From positions 1-64,000 of the forward strand of contig NZ_BAZF01000019.1 of assembly GCF_000813145.1 (NCBI RefSeq): a stretch of DNA of 64,000 nucleotides, in the 5' to 3' direction. Position numbers and translations under genes: made by a program. Source of the stretch: Geobacter sp. OR-1. Lineage in GTDB: Bacteria; Desulfobacterota; Desulfuromonadia; Geobacterales; DSM-12255. This document shows, in pieces, positions 8,009-16,257 of this stretch. The notes beneath the pieces were generated by a model. The model did not search any database. It was not told where the DNA came from and worked only from the letters and a program-made list of their open reading frames with translations. Every line of letters starts with the position of its first letter. Positions within the stretch are counted from its first letter, which is position 1.

Positions 8009-9253
8009 ATGGAACGGGTTGGGATTGATGATGCCGCATGGAAAAAGGTATTAAGCCTGCCAGTTATTGTGGCTGCGCTCGGATACTTTGTCGATATCTA
8101 CGACCTGGTGCTCTTCAGCATTGTCCGGGTGCCGAGTCTCAAATCCCTTGGTCTGCAAGGACAGGACCTGATCAATCAGGGGGTCTTTCTCCTCAACATG
8201 CAGATGATCGGAATGCTGATCGGAGGGATTGTCTGGGGGGTGCTGGGTGACCGCAAAGGGCGGCTGAAGATCATGTTCGGCTCAATCTTTCTCTACTCCC
8301 TGGCCAATCTCGCCAACGGCATGGTCTCCACCCTCCCCGCCTATGCCGTGCTCCGGTTCGTTGCCGGGGTGGGGCTTGCGGGAGAACTGGGCGCCGGCAT
8401 CACGCTGGTCTCGGAAGTCCTCCACAAGAGCGTTCGCGGCTATGGCACCATGGTCGTCGCGTCGGTCGGTGTTTCCGGGGCGATCCTCGCCAATACCATT
8501 GCGGCCAATTTCGATTGGCGCAATGCCTTCTTCATCGGCGGTGTGCTCGGGCTGCTGCTCCTTATCCTCAGGATTTCCGTGGTCGAATCAGGCATGTTCC
8601 GGGATATGGAGCAGAAACAGGTTGCCAAAGGGAACTTCCTGGCCCTGTTCACCGACCGGAACCGGTTTGGCCGTTACCTGGACTCGATTCTGATCGGCAT
8701 CCCTACCTGGTTCGTGGTGGGAATCCTCATCACTTTTTCGCCAGAATTCGCCAAGGCCCTGCGGGTAACCGGCCCGGTATCGGCCGGCAATGCGGTCATG
8801 TACTGCTATCTCGGGCTGGTCTTTGGCGATTTTGCCAGCGGTTTGCTGAGCCAGCTGCTGGCAAGCAGAAAGAAAGTGATCCTCATCTTTCTCGTCCTGA
8901 CCGGTGCCGGAGTTCTATGGTATTTCAAGGCGACAGCGGTTTCGCCCGCCATTTTCTACCTCATCTGCACCTTCCTCGGTTTTGCCAGCGGCTACTGGGC
9001 CATCTTCGTTACCGTGGCCGCCGAGCAGTTCGGCACCAACCTGCGAGCTACCGTGGCCACCACGGTCCCGAACTTTGTGCGGGGAATGGTGGTGCCGATC
9101 ACCCTCTCCTTCCAGTGGGCGCGGGGCCAGTTAGGCCTGGAGCGGGGAGCCGTTGCCGTTGGCTGCCTCTGCATGCTCATCGCGCTGATCTCACTGTACC
9201 GGCTTGAAGAGACCTTTCACAAAGATCTGGACTATTTCGAGGAGTATCTTTAA
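8009..9253 (+). CDS. MFS transporter, 12 TM (414 aa)
   Basis: A major facilitator protein of the usual length with about twelve hydrophobic helices and the loop 2-3 signature GVLGDRKGRLKIMFG. The start ATG 8009 follows AGGAGGGG; an upstream in-frame TTG at 7964 is unlikely. It sits in the inner membrane. The substrate cannot be read from sequence; it resembles organic-acid/sugar-type MFS members. oleC begins 17 nt after its stop on the same strand, so it is probably co-transcribed with oleC and oleD. It could serve precursor or product movement, or merely share the promoter. The 7844-8008 region upstream holds a 10-bp direct repeat (GGGCACTGTT at 7862 and 7970) and nothing else I recognise. 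Confidence 0.85.
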   Translation: MERVGIDDAAWKKVLSLPVIVAALGYFVDIYDLVLFSIVRVPSLKSLGLQGQDLINQGVFLLNMQMIGMLIGGIVWGVLGDRKGRLKIMFGSIFLYSLANLANGMVSTLPAYAVLRFVAGVGLAGELGAGITLVSEVLHKSVRGYGTMVVASVGVSGAILANTIAANFDWRNAFFIGGVLGLLLLILRISVVESGMFRDMEQKQVAKGNFLALFTDRNRFGRYLDSILIGIPTWFVVGILITFSPEFAKALRVTGPVSAGNAVMYCYLGLVFGDFASGLLSQLLASRKKVILIFLVLTGAGVLWYFKATAVSPAIFYLICTFLGFASGYWAIFVTVAAEQFGTNLRATVATTVPNFVRGMVVPITLSFQWARGQLGLERGAVAVGCLCMLIALISLYRLEETFHKDLDYFEEYL

Positions 9254-9270
9254 GGAGCGGCACTATTCCC

Positions 9271-10912
9271 ATGCCCCGTAACAATAGCGTAAATATTGCC
9301 TGGCCGCTGTCCGAACTGGCCCAGAGCCAGCCGGATACCCCGGCCATTGTCTTTCCGCAGGAAGGCCGGTCACTGACCTTCCGCGAACTGGATACGGACA
9401 GCGACCGGCTGGCCGCCGGTCTGGCCGGTATCGGCATTGGCAGGGGAGTGCGCACAGCCCTGCTGGTTCCCCCTTCTCCGGAGCTGTTCAGCCTGACCTT
9501 CGCTCTGTTCAAGGCCGGAGCGGTGCCGGTGTTCATCGATCCCGGCATCGGTGCAAAAAACATGAAAGGGTGCCTCAGAGATGCGGAACCAACTGCATTC
9601 ATCGGCGTCCCCAAGGCGCACTTTGCCCGGAGATTGCTGGGATGGGGAAAAGAGACCATCCGCACCCTTGTTACCGTAAACGGCAGCAAGATCTCGGGGG
9701 GGGATTCCCCTTGAAGAGATCCGCTCGTCCGCCTCTGACCTGACCAGTTACGTTCCGGCCCGGACCGGCCGGGATGAAACCGCCGCCATCCTCTTCACCA
9801 GCGGCAGCACCGGCGCCCCCAAAGGGGCTGTTTACACCCACGGCAACTTCGCCGCTCAGGTCGAAGCACTCAGGCAGGTCTACGGCATTACCCCCGGTGA
9901 GGTCGACCTCCCGACCTTTCCGTTGTTTGCCCTCTTTGCCCCGGCGCTCGGCATGACCGCCATCATCCCCAGGATGGACTTTACCAGACCCGGCTCGGTC
10001 GACCCGGAACGGATCATCGGGCCGCTGAACCGTTTCCAGGCCACCACAATGTTCGGCTCGCCGGCGCTCATCAACCGCGTTGCCAGATATGGAGTTGCCA
10101 AGGGGGTGAAACTGCCATCACTTAAACGGGTGATCTCTGCCGGGGCTCCGGTACAACCGCATGTTCTGGAGCGGTTCAGCGCTCTGCTGCCGGAAGGCGC
10201 CGAGATCTTCACCCCGTATGGCGCCACCGAGGCACTGCCGGTATGTTCCATCGGCAGCCGCGAGATTCTGGGAGAAACCCGTCGGGTCACCGATGCCGGG
10301 GGCGGTGTGTGCGTGGGTAAACCGGTCAATGGAATCAGGCTGGAGATTATCGAGATCAGCGACGCTCCGATCCCGGAGTGGGACGAAGCGCTGCGCGTAC
10401 CGCTGGATCTGATCGGCGAGATCGTAGTGCAGGGGCCGCAGGTCACCAAGGGTTACTACAACCGGCCGGAGGCCGATCGGCTGGCCAAGATATCGGACCC
10501 TGCGACCGGCAGCTTTTTCCACCGGATGGGTGATCTGGGGGGTAAAGACGCGGCAGGCAGGATCTGGTTCTGCGGCAGAAAGTCGCACCGGGTCGAGACC
10601 GGTGCCGAGACCCTGTTCACAATCCCGTGTGAAGCAGTCTTCAACACCCACCCGGCGGTCTTCCGCTCCGCGCTGGTCGGGATCGGCGTCCAGGGACAAC
10701 AGCGGCCGGCCATCTGCATCGAGCTGGAAAAGGGGTGCCGGACCGACCGGGACAAGATCCGGCAGGAACTCCTTGTCATTGCCCGGGCACATATCCATAC
10801 TCAGGCGATCGAAACCTTCCTGTTCCACCCGGCGTTTCCCGTGGATATCCGGCACAATGCCAAGATTTTTCGGGAAAAACTGGCGGTATGGGCGGCAAGG
10901 AAACTGAAATGA
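9271..10912 (+). pseudogene. oleC: OleC, AMP-dependent beta-lactone synthetase, frame broken by one base
   Basis: OleC is an ANL-superfamily ligase-like enzyme that activates the beta-hydroxy acid from OleD with ATP and closes a beta-lactone. The first frame (9271 to ~9690) holds the N-terminal ANL region (FRELDTDSDRLAAGL, VLFIDPG-like block). The second frame holds the AMP-binding P-loop ILFTSGSTGAPKG, TPYGATEALP and GDLGGKDAAGRIWFCGRKS. The frame is lost in a run of eight G at 9686-9693; seven G give a continuous 546-aa protein, and as written the first frame ends at a TGA at 9712. AAGGAG lies 13 nt before the ATG. Its stop overlaps the oleD start (ATGA). The break looks like the one in oleB and may be an assembly error. 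Confidence 0.87.
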
Positions 10913-11901
10913 AGGCTCTGGTGACCGGAGGTGGCGGATTTTTGGGCGGAGTTATCGTGAGGATGCTCCGTGACCGAGGTGACGAGGTGGCTAGCATCTC
11001 CCGCTCCATATATCCCGAACTGACCGGTCTTGGCATACAGCAGGTTCAGGGCGACCTGGCCGACAGTTCAGCGGTCATGAAGGCTGCCGCAGGTTGCGAT
11101 ATTGTATTCCATGTTGCGGCCAAGGCCGGAGTATGGGGCCCTTATAGCGAATACTACCGAGCCAATGTGACCGGTACGGAGAATGTGATCGCTTCCTGCC
11201 GGGCCAACGGCATCGCTAGGCTGGTCTACACCAGCTCCCCCAGCGTGGTGTTCGACGGCAGTGATATTGAAGGGGGAGATGAAACGCTCCCCTACCCCGC
11301 TCACTTTGAGGCCCCTTACCCGCAGACCAAGGCCATGGCTGAGCAGCTGGTTCTGGCCGCCAACTCGCCTGAACTGGCCACGGTATCGCTGCGTCCCCAT
11401 CTCATCTGGGGTCCCGGCGACAATCACCTGGTACCGCGGATCATTGCCAGGGCCAAAAGCGGCAGGCTGCGCCGGATCGGCGACCGGCCCTGCCGGGTGG
11501 ACACTGTCTATGTGGACAATGCGGCCCGCGCGCATCTGCTGGCTGCGGATCGGCTCTCACCAGGCTCTCCGGTTGCCGGCCGGAGCTATTTCATCAGCAA
11601 CGGAGAACCGCTACCGATCTGGGATATGGTCAACCGCATCCTTGCTAGCGCAGATATCCCCCCGGTCTCCGGGACCATATCGCCACGGCTGGCTTATCTT
11701 GCCGGTGCCTTGTTCGAGAAGATCTGGAGCGCTTTCCGTCTTTCCGGCGAACCGCCCATGACCCGCTTTGTCGCCCATGAGCTGGCCACAGCCCACTGGT
11801 TCGACATCTCCGCTGCCCGGCGCGACCTGGGGTATGAACCGGAGGTTTCGATGGATGAAGGGATGCGAGGGCTTAAGGATTGGCTTACCGGAAGAGGATA
11901 A
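10909..11901 (+). CDS. oleD: OleD, NAD(P)H-dependent 2-alkyl-3-ketoacid reductase (SDR/epimerase fold, 330 aa)
   Basis: An extended short-chain dehydrogenase of the 3-beta-HSD/NAD-dependent epimerase type, which reduces the beta-keto acid from OleA to the beta-hydroxy acid used by OleC. It has the Rossmann motif TGGGGFLG near residue 6, TSSPSVVF with the catalytic-type Ser, and YPQTK as YxxxK. The start is ATG 10909, overlapping the oleC stop, which implies translational coupling. It is the last ole gene; a small antitoxin-type locus begins 8 nt downstream. On sequence alone it could be any 3-beta-HSD family member, but the oleABC neighbours make OleD the natural reading. Confidence 0.88.
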   Translation: MKALVTGGGGFLGGVIVRMLRDRGDEVASISRSIYPELTGLGIQQVQGDLADSSAVMKAAAGCDIVFHVAAKAGVWGPYSEYYRANVTGTENVIASCRANGIARLVYTSSPSVVFDGSDIEGGDETLPYPAHFEAPYPQTKAMAEQLVLAANSPELATVSLRPHLIWGPGDNHLVPRIIARAKSGRLRRIGDRPCRVDTVYVDNAARAHLLAADRLSPGSPVAGRSYFISNGEPLPIWDMVNRILASADIPPVSGTISPRLAYLAGALFEKIWSAFRLSGEPPMTRFVAHELATAHWFDISAARRDLGYEPEVSMDEGMRGLKDWLTGRG

Positions 11902-11909
11902 ACACTTCA

Positions 11910-12116
11910 ATGAAAGCACAGATTATCGAAAAGGAAGGCAGGCCTGAATTCGCGGTGATTTCATACACGGATTACGAGCATTTTCTGGAACTGCTTGAGG
12001 ATGAGGCAGATACCAAAGCCGTTGCCGAGTTTCATGAAGCCTATACCGCCGGTCGGGAGTTTCTGGAGCCGAATGAAGATTATGCGCCGCGAACTCGCCG
12101 GAGAATCGCCGATTAA
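11910..12116 (+). CDS. Phd/YefM-like N-terminal antitoxin segment (68 aa)
   Basis: The protein begins MKAQIIEKEGRPEFAVISY, the beta-strand start typical of Phd/YefM-type antitoxin domains, then an acidic helix. In related genomes this segment is usually fused to an XRE helix-turn-helix of the type encoded in the next frame. Here the frame ends at 12116 while the HTH frame overlaps it from 12073. Deleting one base near 12075-12080 would fuse them into a 124-aa protein. Either the gene carries a one-base frameshift or the two parts are made as an overlapping, coupled pair. No toxin gene is adjacent on this strand. Confidence 0.6.
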   Translation: MKAQIIEKEGRPEFAVISYTDYEHFLELLEDEADTKAVAEFHEAYTAGREFLEPNEDYAPRTRRRIAD

Positions 12117-12285
12117 GCTCTGGCGCGAATACCGCAGCCTGACTCAGCAGGAACTCGCCAAGAAGGCGGCGATAAGCAAGCCGTATCTGTCGCAGATCGA
12201 AACCGGCAAACGGCAGGGGAAGGTTGAAACACTATCTGCCATAGCGCGGGCACTTGATGTGCCACTTGATGTTTTGGTCGACTAA
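12073..12285 (+). CDS. XRE-family helix-turn-helix regulator (71 aa)
   Basis: A Cro/C1-type DNA-binding domain: LTQQELAKKAAISKPYLSQIETG is the helix-turn-helix and LSAIARALDVPLDVLV the closing helices. ATG 12073 (or 12082) lies inside the preceding Phd-like frame, 44 nt before its stop, so translation is probably coupled, unless the two were one protein (see the preceding entry). It is likely to be autoregulatory as an antitoxin-type repressor. It converges on the HigA-like gene, with a strong hairpin between them. Confidence 0.72.
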   Translation: MKIMRRELAGESPIKLWREYRSLTQQELAKKAAISKPYLSQIETGKRQGKVETLSAIARALDVPLDVLVD

Positions 12286-12319
12286 ACCTTCCGCTTAAAT
12301 CTCCGTAATAACTCCATAA

Positions 12320-12362
12320 GGCTGACCAGCCCGCCCAGTCTTTCCGGGCGGGCTGGTCAGCC
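12320..12362. terminator. 17-bp perfect hairpin between convergent genes
   Basis: GGCTGACCAGCCCGCCC (12320-12336) is exactly complementary to 12346-12362, with a 9-nt loop. There is no T-run on either side, so it is a very stable stem but not a textbook intrinsic terminator. Confidence 0.5.
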
Positions 12363-12383
12363 GCAAGTTGGATACTCTTGCTG

Positions 12384-12704
12384 TCAGACTGCGATGACAG
12401 TGGTTTCAATTCTGACATGGAGGGATTTCTTAATAGTGGCGAAGATAGTCGACAGGTTTTCCATGGTAGGATTGCCGGAAGCGGAAAGCATGCGGTGAAG
12501 ACTTTTGCTTGGTTTTTGTACTTCTTCAGCTAATCGCTCGAATCCGACTGTTGCGTTTATGAGGTCTCTTAAAATCAGTTTGGCAGTGGCTGAATCGCCA
12601 TCCAGCAATAAATCGACCGCTTCATGAAGCAGTGATTTGGCAAAATCAGGGTCGCACTCAACCCGCTTTTTTATGGTTTCTTTGAAGTCTCTCGTCAGGG
12701 CCAT
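12384..12704 (-). CDS. HigA-type antitoxin, HTH protein (106 aa)
   Basis: This matches the small antidote family that begins MALTRDFKETIKKRVECDPDF and contains a helix-turn-helix (ATVGFERLAEEVQKPSKSLH) followed by SASGNPTMENLSTIFATI. Family members neutralise a RelE/HigB-type nuclease and repress their own promoter. It lies 16 nt downstream of the toxin gene on the same strand, the toxin-first order seen in higBA-type modules. Confidence 0.75.
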   Translation of the reverse strand: MALTRDFKETIKKRVECDPDFAKSLLHEAVDLLLDGDSATAKLILRDLINATVGFERLAEEVQKPSKSLHRMLSASGNPTMENLSTIFATIKKSLHVRIETTVIAV

Positions 12705-12720
12705 TTTGTCCTCCCTAAAT

Positions 12721-13056
12721 CTATTTCTTTTTCTGTTTGGCTTTTCGTTCTTTGTACTCTTTCCAGATGGCTTCTGCCTTGTCGATATCCTTTTGCTGTC
12801 CCTTTTTCGTACCGCCCCCGAGAAGAATTATCAGTTTATCACCGTCTTTACCGATGTAGACCCGATAGCCTGGCCCCCAATCCAACCGGTATTCTCCGAT
12901 TCCTCCAAGCCATTTTACGTTGGAAAGGTTACCTTGTTCCATTTTGAGCTTTACGATCGTGATCTTCGCAGCTGCAATAGTATCCAGTCCCATGAACCAT
13001 TCTTCGTAAGGGCTTGTTCCATCTTCGCAGAGGTATTCTTCAACTTTATAACTCAT
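12721..13056 (-). CDS. RelE/HigB-family toxin (111 aa)
   Basis: The protein has the shape of phage-derived Gp49/HigB killer proteins: [20 protein letters not shown] at the start, [32 protein letters not shown] in the core and a Lys-rich tail ([10 protein letters not shown]). Such toxins cleave mRNA at the ribosome. I prefer the start MSYKVEEYL at 13056 over the upstream GTG-type extension because the domain begins there. The antitoxin follows at once. The pair is AT-richer than its neighbours, consistent with horizontal gain (impression only). Confidence 0.75.
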   Translation of the reverse strand: MSYKVEEYLCEDGTSPYEEWFMGLDTIAAAKITIVKLKMEQGNLSNVKWLGGIGEYRLDWGPGYRVYIGKDGDKLIILLGGGTKKGQQKDIDKAEAIWKEYKERKAKQKKK

Positions 13057-13108
13057 GCTTGATAGTATCCTATATGTTACTATCATTCAATGGGAAAATT
13101 GCATTGAT

Positions 13109-13258
13109 TCAGCAAATCCCGCGAATTGCCAATACAATTAAAAGAAGCACCAGTACAAACACTCTATGGTCAATCACAAAATTGGTTCCGCTCGATAATA
13201 TGGCAACCGCACTGAATACAACCGACCCCGCGGCCTGCCCAATGTAATCCAGGTACAA
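13109..13258 (-). CDS. Possible small hydrophobic protein (49 aa, TTG start) or membrane-gene remnant
   Basis: An open frame just beyond the lepB terminator encodes about 49 residues with two hydrophobic stretches (AAGSVVFSAVAILSSG and VFVLVLLLIVLAIRG). There is no ATG or clear ribosome site; TTG at 13258 is the only start-like codon. It could be the tail of a decayed membrane gene, a small protein, or chance. The rest of 13057-13309 holds only this frame and the lepB terminator. Confidence 0.2.
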   Translation of the reverse strand: MYLDYIGQAAGSVVFSAVAILSSGTNFVIDHRVFVLVLLLIVLAIRGIC

Positions 13259-13285
13259 AAAAGGGCACCACAGTGGGTGCCCTTT
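13259..13285 (-). terminator. Intrinsic terminator of the lepA-lepB transcript
   Basis: Read on the minus strand, GGGCACCCACTGTGGTGCCC forms a stable hairpin followed by six T. It lies 25 nt beyond the lepB stop. Confidence 0.85.
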
Positions 13286-13309
13286 AAGTAGAGTTAACGG
13301 GAGATCGAA

Positions 13310-13966
13310 TCAGTCGATCACCTTGCCGATATTCCCGAATCTGACGCGGAAATTGTCCTTGTCCCATGACCAGTACTTGATGAACGCCAGCCCCTTGATC
13401 TTGTCCATCTTCACGAACCCCCAGAATCGGCTGTCATAGGAACGGTCGCGGTTGTCACCCATGACAAAATAGGAACCCGGCGGGACCACTATCTGCTTGG
13501 TGTTGTCACGCGGGTTCTGGGCGGCCGGTATCACGTCCTTCTCCTTGTGCACTTCGTGGGGGTTGGAGTATGGCTTGGCATTTACCATCACGGTCTTGCT
13601 CACCACCTGCACCACGTCACCCGGTACCCCGATAACCCGCTTGATAAAGTCTTTGCTCGGGTCTTCGGGATATTCAAAGACAATGACATCCCCACGCTTG
13701 GGGTCGCGGATCTTGAACAGCCGCTTGTCGGTAAACGGGATTTTCGTGCCATAGATGAATTTGTTCACCAGGATATGATCGCCGATGGCAAGAGTATCTT
13801 CCATGGATCCGGATGGTATCTTGAACGCCTGTACGATGAACGTCCGGATGACGAGAGCCAGAATCACCGCAATAATGATCGACTCTGCATACTCCCGAAT
13901 GATATGTTTTTTCTTGAATTCCGGTTGCTGTGTCTCTTTGGCGCCGAGATTCTTGTAATCTTCCAT
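13310..13966 (-). CDS. lepB: Signal peptidase I (218 aa)
   Basis: Type I signal peptidase, which removes signal peptides from exported proteins at the outer face of the inner membrane. One N-terminal helix (SIIIAVILALVIRTFIV) precedes the catalytic Ser box IPSGSMEDTL. The general-base Lys lies in DFIKRVIGVPGD, and the family signature MGDNRDRSYDSRFWG follows. Length is normal for the single-TM bacterial form. The start is 10 nt after the lepA stop, so the two genes form an operon, a common arrangement that ties secretion to translation factor EF4. Confidence 0.95.
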   Translation of the reverse strand: MEDYKNLGAKETQQPEFKKKHIIREYAESIIIAVILALVIRTFIVQAFKIPSGSMEDTLAIGDHILVNKFIYGTKIPFTDKRLFKIRDPKRGDVIVFEYPEDPSKDFIKRVIGVPGDVVQVVSKTVMVNAKPYSNPHEVHKEKDVIPAAQNPRDNTKQIVVPPGSYFVMGDNRDRSYDSRFWGFVKMDKIKGLAFIKYWSWDKDNFRVRFGNIGKVID

Positions 13967-13976
13967 TATCAGGTCC

Positions 13977-15776
13977 CTAATCCTCTACTTTTAGTATCGC
14001 CAGGAACGCCTCCTGAGGCAGTTCCACATTACCGACATTCTTCATCCGCTTCTTCCCCTCTTTCTGCTTTTCGAGGAGCTTCCGCTTGCGGGTTATGTCA
14101 CCGCCGTAACATTTGGCAAGAACATCCTTGCGCAACGCCTTGACCGTTTCCCTGGCAATGACCTTGTTGCCGATGGCGGCCTGAATGGCCACCTCGAACA
14201 TCTGGCGGGAGATCAGCTCCTTCATCTTGGAAACAAGAGCACGGCCCCGGTAGTATGCCTTCTCCTTGTGAACGATCAGAGAGAGTGCATCGACCACTTC
14301 ACCGTTGATCATGATATTCATCCGGACCAGATCACTCTGCCGGAAATCGAGATGTTCATAATCCAGGGAGGCGTATCCCTTGGAGATCGATTTCAACCGA
14401 TCGTAAAAATCGAGCACGATCTCGTTCAGCGGCAGTTCATAGATGATCATGACCCGTGTCGGGGTAAGATATTTAATTTCCCGCTGGACACCCCGCTTCT
14501 CGACACAAAGTGCAAGAACAGGCCCGACAAAGTCATTGGGAACATGAATATGCGCCAGGATGAAAGGCTCTTCCATATAATCGATATGCTGCGGTTCCGG
14601 CATCTTGGCCGCGCTCTCGATCTCGATCATGCTGGAGTCGGTCCGATGGACGCGATAGACAACCGTCGGCGCCGTGGTGATCAGATCGAGGCTGAATTCC
14701 CGTTCCAGCCGCTCCTGGATGATCTCCATGTGCAGAAGTCCCAGGAAGCCGCACCGGAACCCGAACCCGAGCGCCACCGAGGTCTCCGGCTCATAGGAAA
14801 AGGAGGAGTCGTTCAGCTTGAGCTTAGCCAGCGCATCCCGAAGCTGTTCATACTGGGCGGTGTCGATCGGGTAAAGCCCGGAAAACACCATCGGCTTTAC
14901 CTCTTTGAACCCTTCCAGCGGCTGGCTGCACTGGCGGTGCAGCAGGGTGACGGTATCGCCAACCTTGGCGTCGGCAACATCCTTGATACCGGCAATGATA
15001 AAGCCGACCTCGCCGACGGAGAGGCTCGGCACCTCCCGCATTACCGGAGCGAAGACACCCACCTTGAGCGCCTCGTAGGCACGGTTGGTGGACATGAGCT
15101 GGATCTTGTCCCCCTTCTTGAGCGTGCCATCGATAATCCTGACCAGGATGATGACCCCCTGGTACTGGTCGTACCAGGAGTCGAACAGCAGCGCCTTAAG
15201 CGGGGCATCCAGATTCCCCTTAGGAGGCGGTATCTTTTTGACGATCTCTTCCAGGATCTCCCTGGTGCCGATCCCCTCCTTGGCGCTGGCCAGTACGGCA
15301 TCGTGGGCATCGATCCCGATGATATCCTCGATCTCCTGGATAACCCGCTCCGGCTCGGCAGCCGGAAGGTCGATCTTGTTCAGGACCGGGAAGACTTCGA
15401 GATTGATATCGAGAGCCAGGTAGACGTTGGCCAGGGTCTGGGCCTCCACCCCCTGTGAGGCATCGACGACCAGGAGTCCACCTTCACAGGCTGCCAGCGA
15501 CCGGGAAACCTCATAGGTGAAGTCGACGTGGCCGGGGGTATCGATCAGGTTAAGGATATACTCCTTGCCGTTGTCAGCCTTATAGTTGAGCCTGACGGTC
15601 TGGGCCTTGATGGTGATGCCCCGTTCCCGTTCCAGGTCCATCTTGTCGAGGAACTGGTCCTGCATCTCCCTGGCGGTCAACGCGCCGGTGTACTCCAGCA
15701 GCCGGTCGGCAAGCGTCGACTTCCCATGGTCGATATGGGCGATTATGGAAAAATTGCGGATAATCTCTTGAGACAT
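13977..15776 (-). CDS. lepA: Elongation factor 4 (LepA), 599 aa
   Basis: A ribosome-associated translational GTPase. The G1 motif [10 protein letters not shown], the switch region [11 protein letters not shown]3 DTPGHVDF and G4 NKIDLP are all present. The C-terminal LepA-specific region is intact ([19 protein letters not shown], then the basic CTD with [21 protein letters not shown]). I chose ATG 15776 (MSQEIIRNF) with AAAGG five bases upstream rather than the GTG at 15782. It is transcribed with lepB. The 15777-15935 gap is a divergent promoter region shared with yhbY. Confidence 0.97.
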   Translation of the reverse strand: MSQEIIRNFSIIAHIDHGKSTLADRLLEYTGALTAREMQDQFLDKMDLERERGITIKAQTVRLNYKADNGKEYILNLIDTPGHVDFTYEVSRSLAACEGGLLVVDASQGVEAQTLANVYLALDINLEVFPVLNKIDLPAAEPERVIQEIEDIIGIDAHDAVLASAKEGIGTREILEEIVKKIPPPKGNLDAPLKALLFDSWYDQYQGVIILVRIIDGTLKKGDKIQLMSTNRAYEALKVGVFAPVMREVPSLSVGEVGFIIAGIKDVADAKVGDTVTLLHRQCSQPLEGFKEVKPMVFSGLYPIDTAQYEQLRDALAKLKLNDSSFSYEPETSVALGFGFRCGFLGLLHMEIIQERLEREFSLDLITTAPTVVYRVHRTDSSMIEIESAAKMPEPQHIDYMEEPFILAHIHVPNDFVGPVLALCVEKRGVQREIKYLTPTRVMIIYELPLNEIVLDFYDRLKSISKGYASLDYEHLDFRQSDLVRMNIMINGEVVDALSLIVHKEKAYYRGRALVSKMKELISRQMFEVAIQAAIGNKVIARETVKALRKDVLAKCYGGDITRKRKLLEKQKEGKKRMKNVGNVELPQEAFLAILKVED

Positions 15777-15935
15777 GAACACCTTTGCATCCTGATTGTA
15801 TAAACCTTGGAAGGATAGACCAACAGAGGCGCTGATGTAAAGGTATTTCTCGTCTGAGCCGCCTGTAAATCATTGCCTTGCATAATCGTCCGTGATAAAG
15901 TCCGCTCATAAATACAAATAAAGGATAATCACTGA

Positions 15936-16253
15936 ATGCTGACCGGAAAACAGAAACGATTTCTCAGGGCTCTCGGGCATGGTCTCAAACCGATAATCAC
16001 CATTGGCAAGAGCGAAATAAGCGAGGCGTTGGCCAAAGAGACCTCCATAGCACTGGATGCCCACGAGCTGGTGAAGATAAAACTGCTCGAAAGCTGCATC
16101 ATGGATCGGCACGAGGCGGCCGCACTGCTGGCCGACGCCAGCAAAGCGGAAATTGCCCAGATCCTGGGGAGAACGTTTCTACTTTATCGCCAGGCCAAGG
16201 AGCCGAAGATTCAGCTCCCTTCGGAAAAACCGAAAAAAGGCAGCCCAAGGTAA
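15936..16253 (+). CDS. yhbY: YhbY-type ribosome-assembly RNA-binding protein (105 aa)
   Basis: A CRS1/YhbY (CRM) domain protein that binds rRNA during large-subunit assembly. It has the standard opening LTGKQKRFLRALGHGLKPIITIGKS, the loop IALDAHELVKIKLLES and the end QILGRTFLLYR, followed by a short basic tail. Length is normal. dgt follows four bases after the stop, so they are probably co-transcribed. Confidence 0.92.
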   Translation: MLTGKQKRFLRALGHGLKPIITIGKSEISEALAKETSIALDAHELVKIKLLESCIMDRHEAAALLADASKAEIAQILGRTFLLYRQAKEPKIQLPSEKPKKGSPR

Positions 16254-16257
16254 TCAT

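Noticed and set aside
14268-15458. Long plus-strand open frame (396 codons) opposite lepA
   Set aside because: Pure antisense shadow of a highly conserved gene; composition is Asp/His/Arg/Leu-rich and shows no motif.
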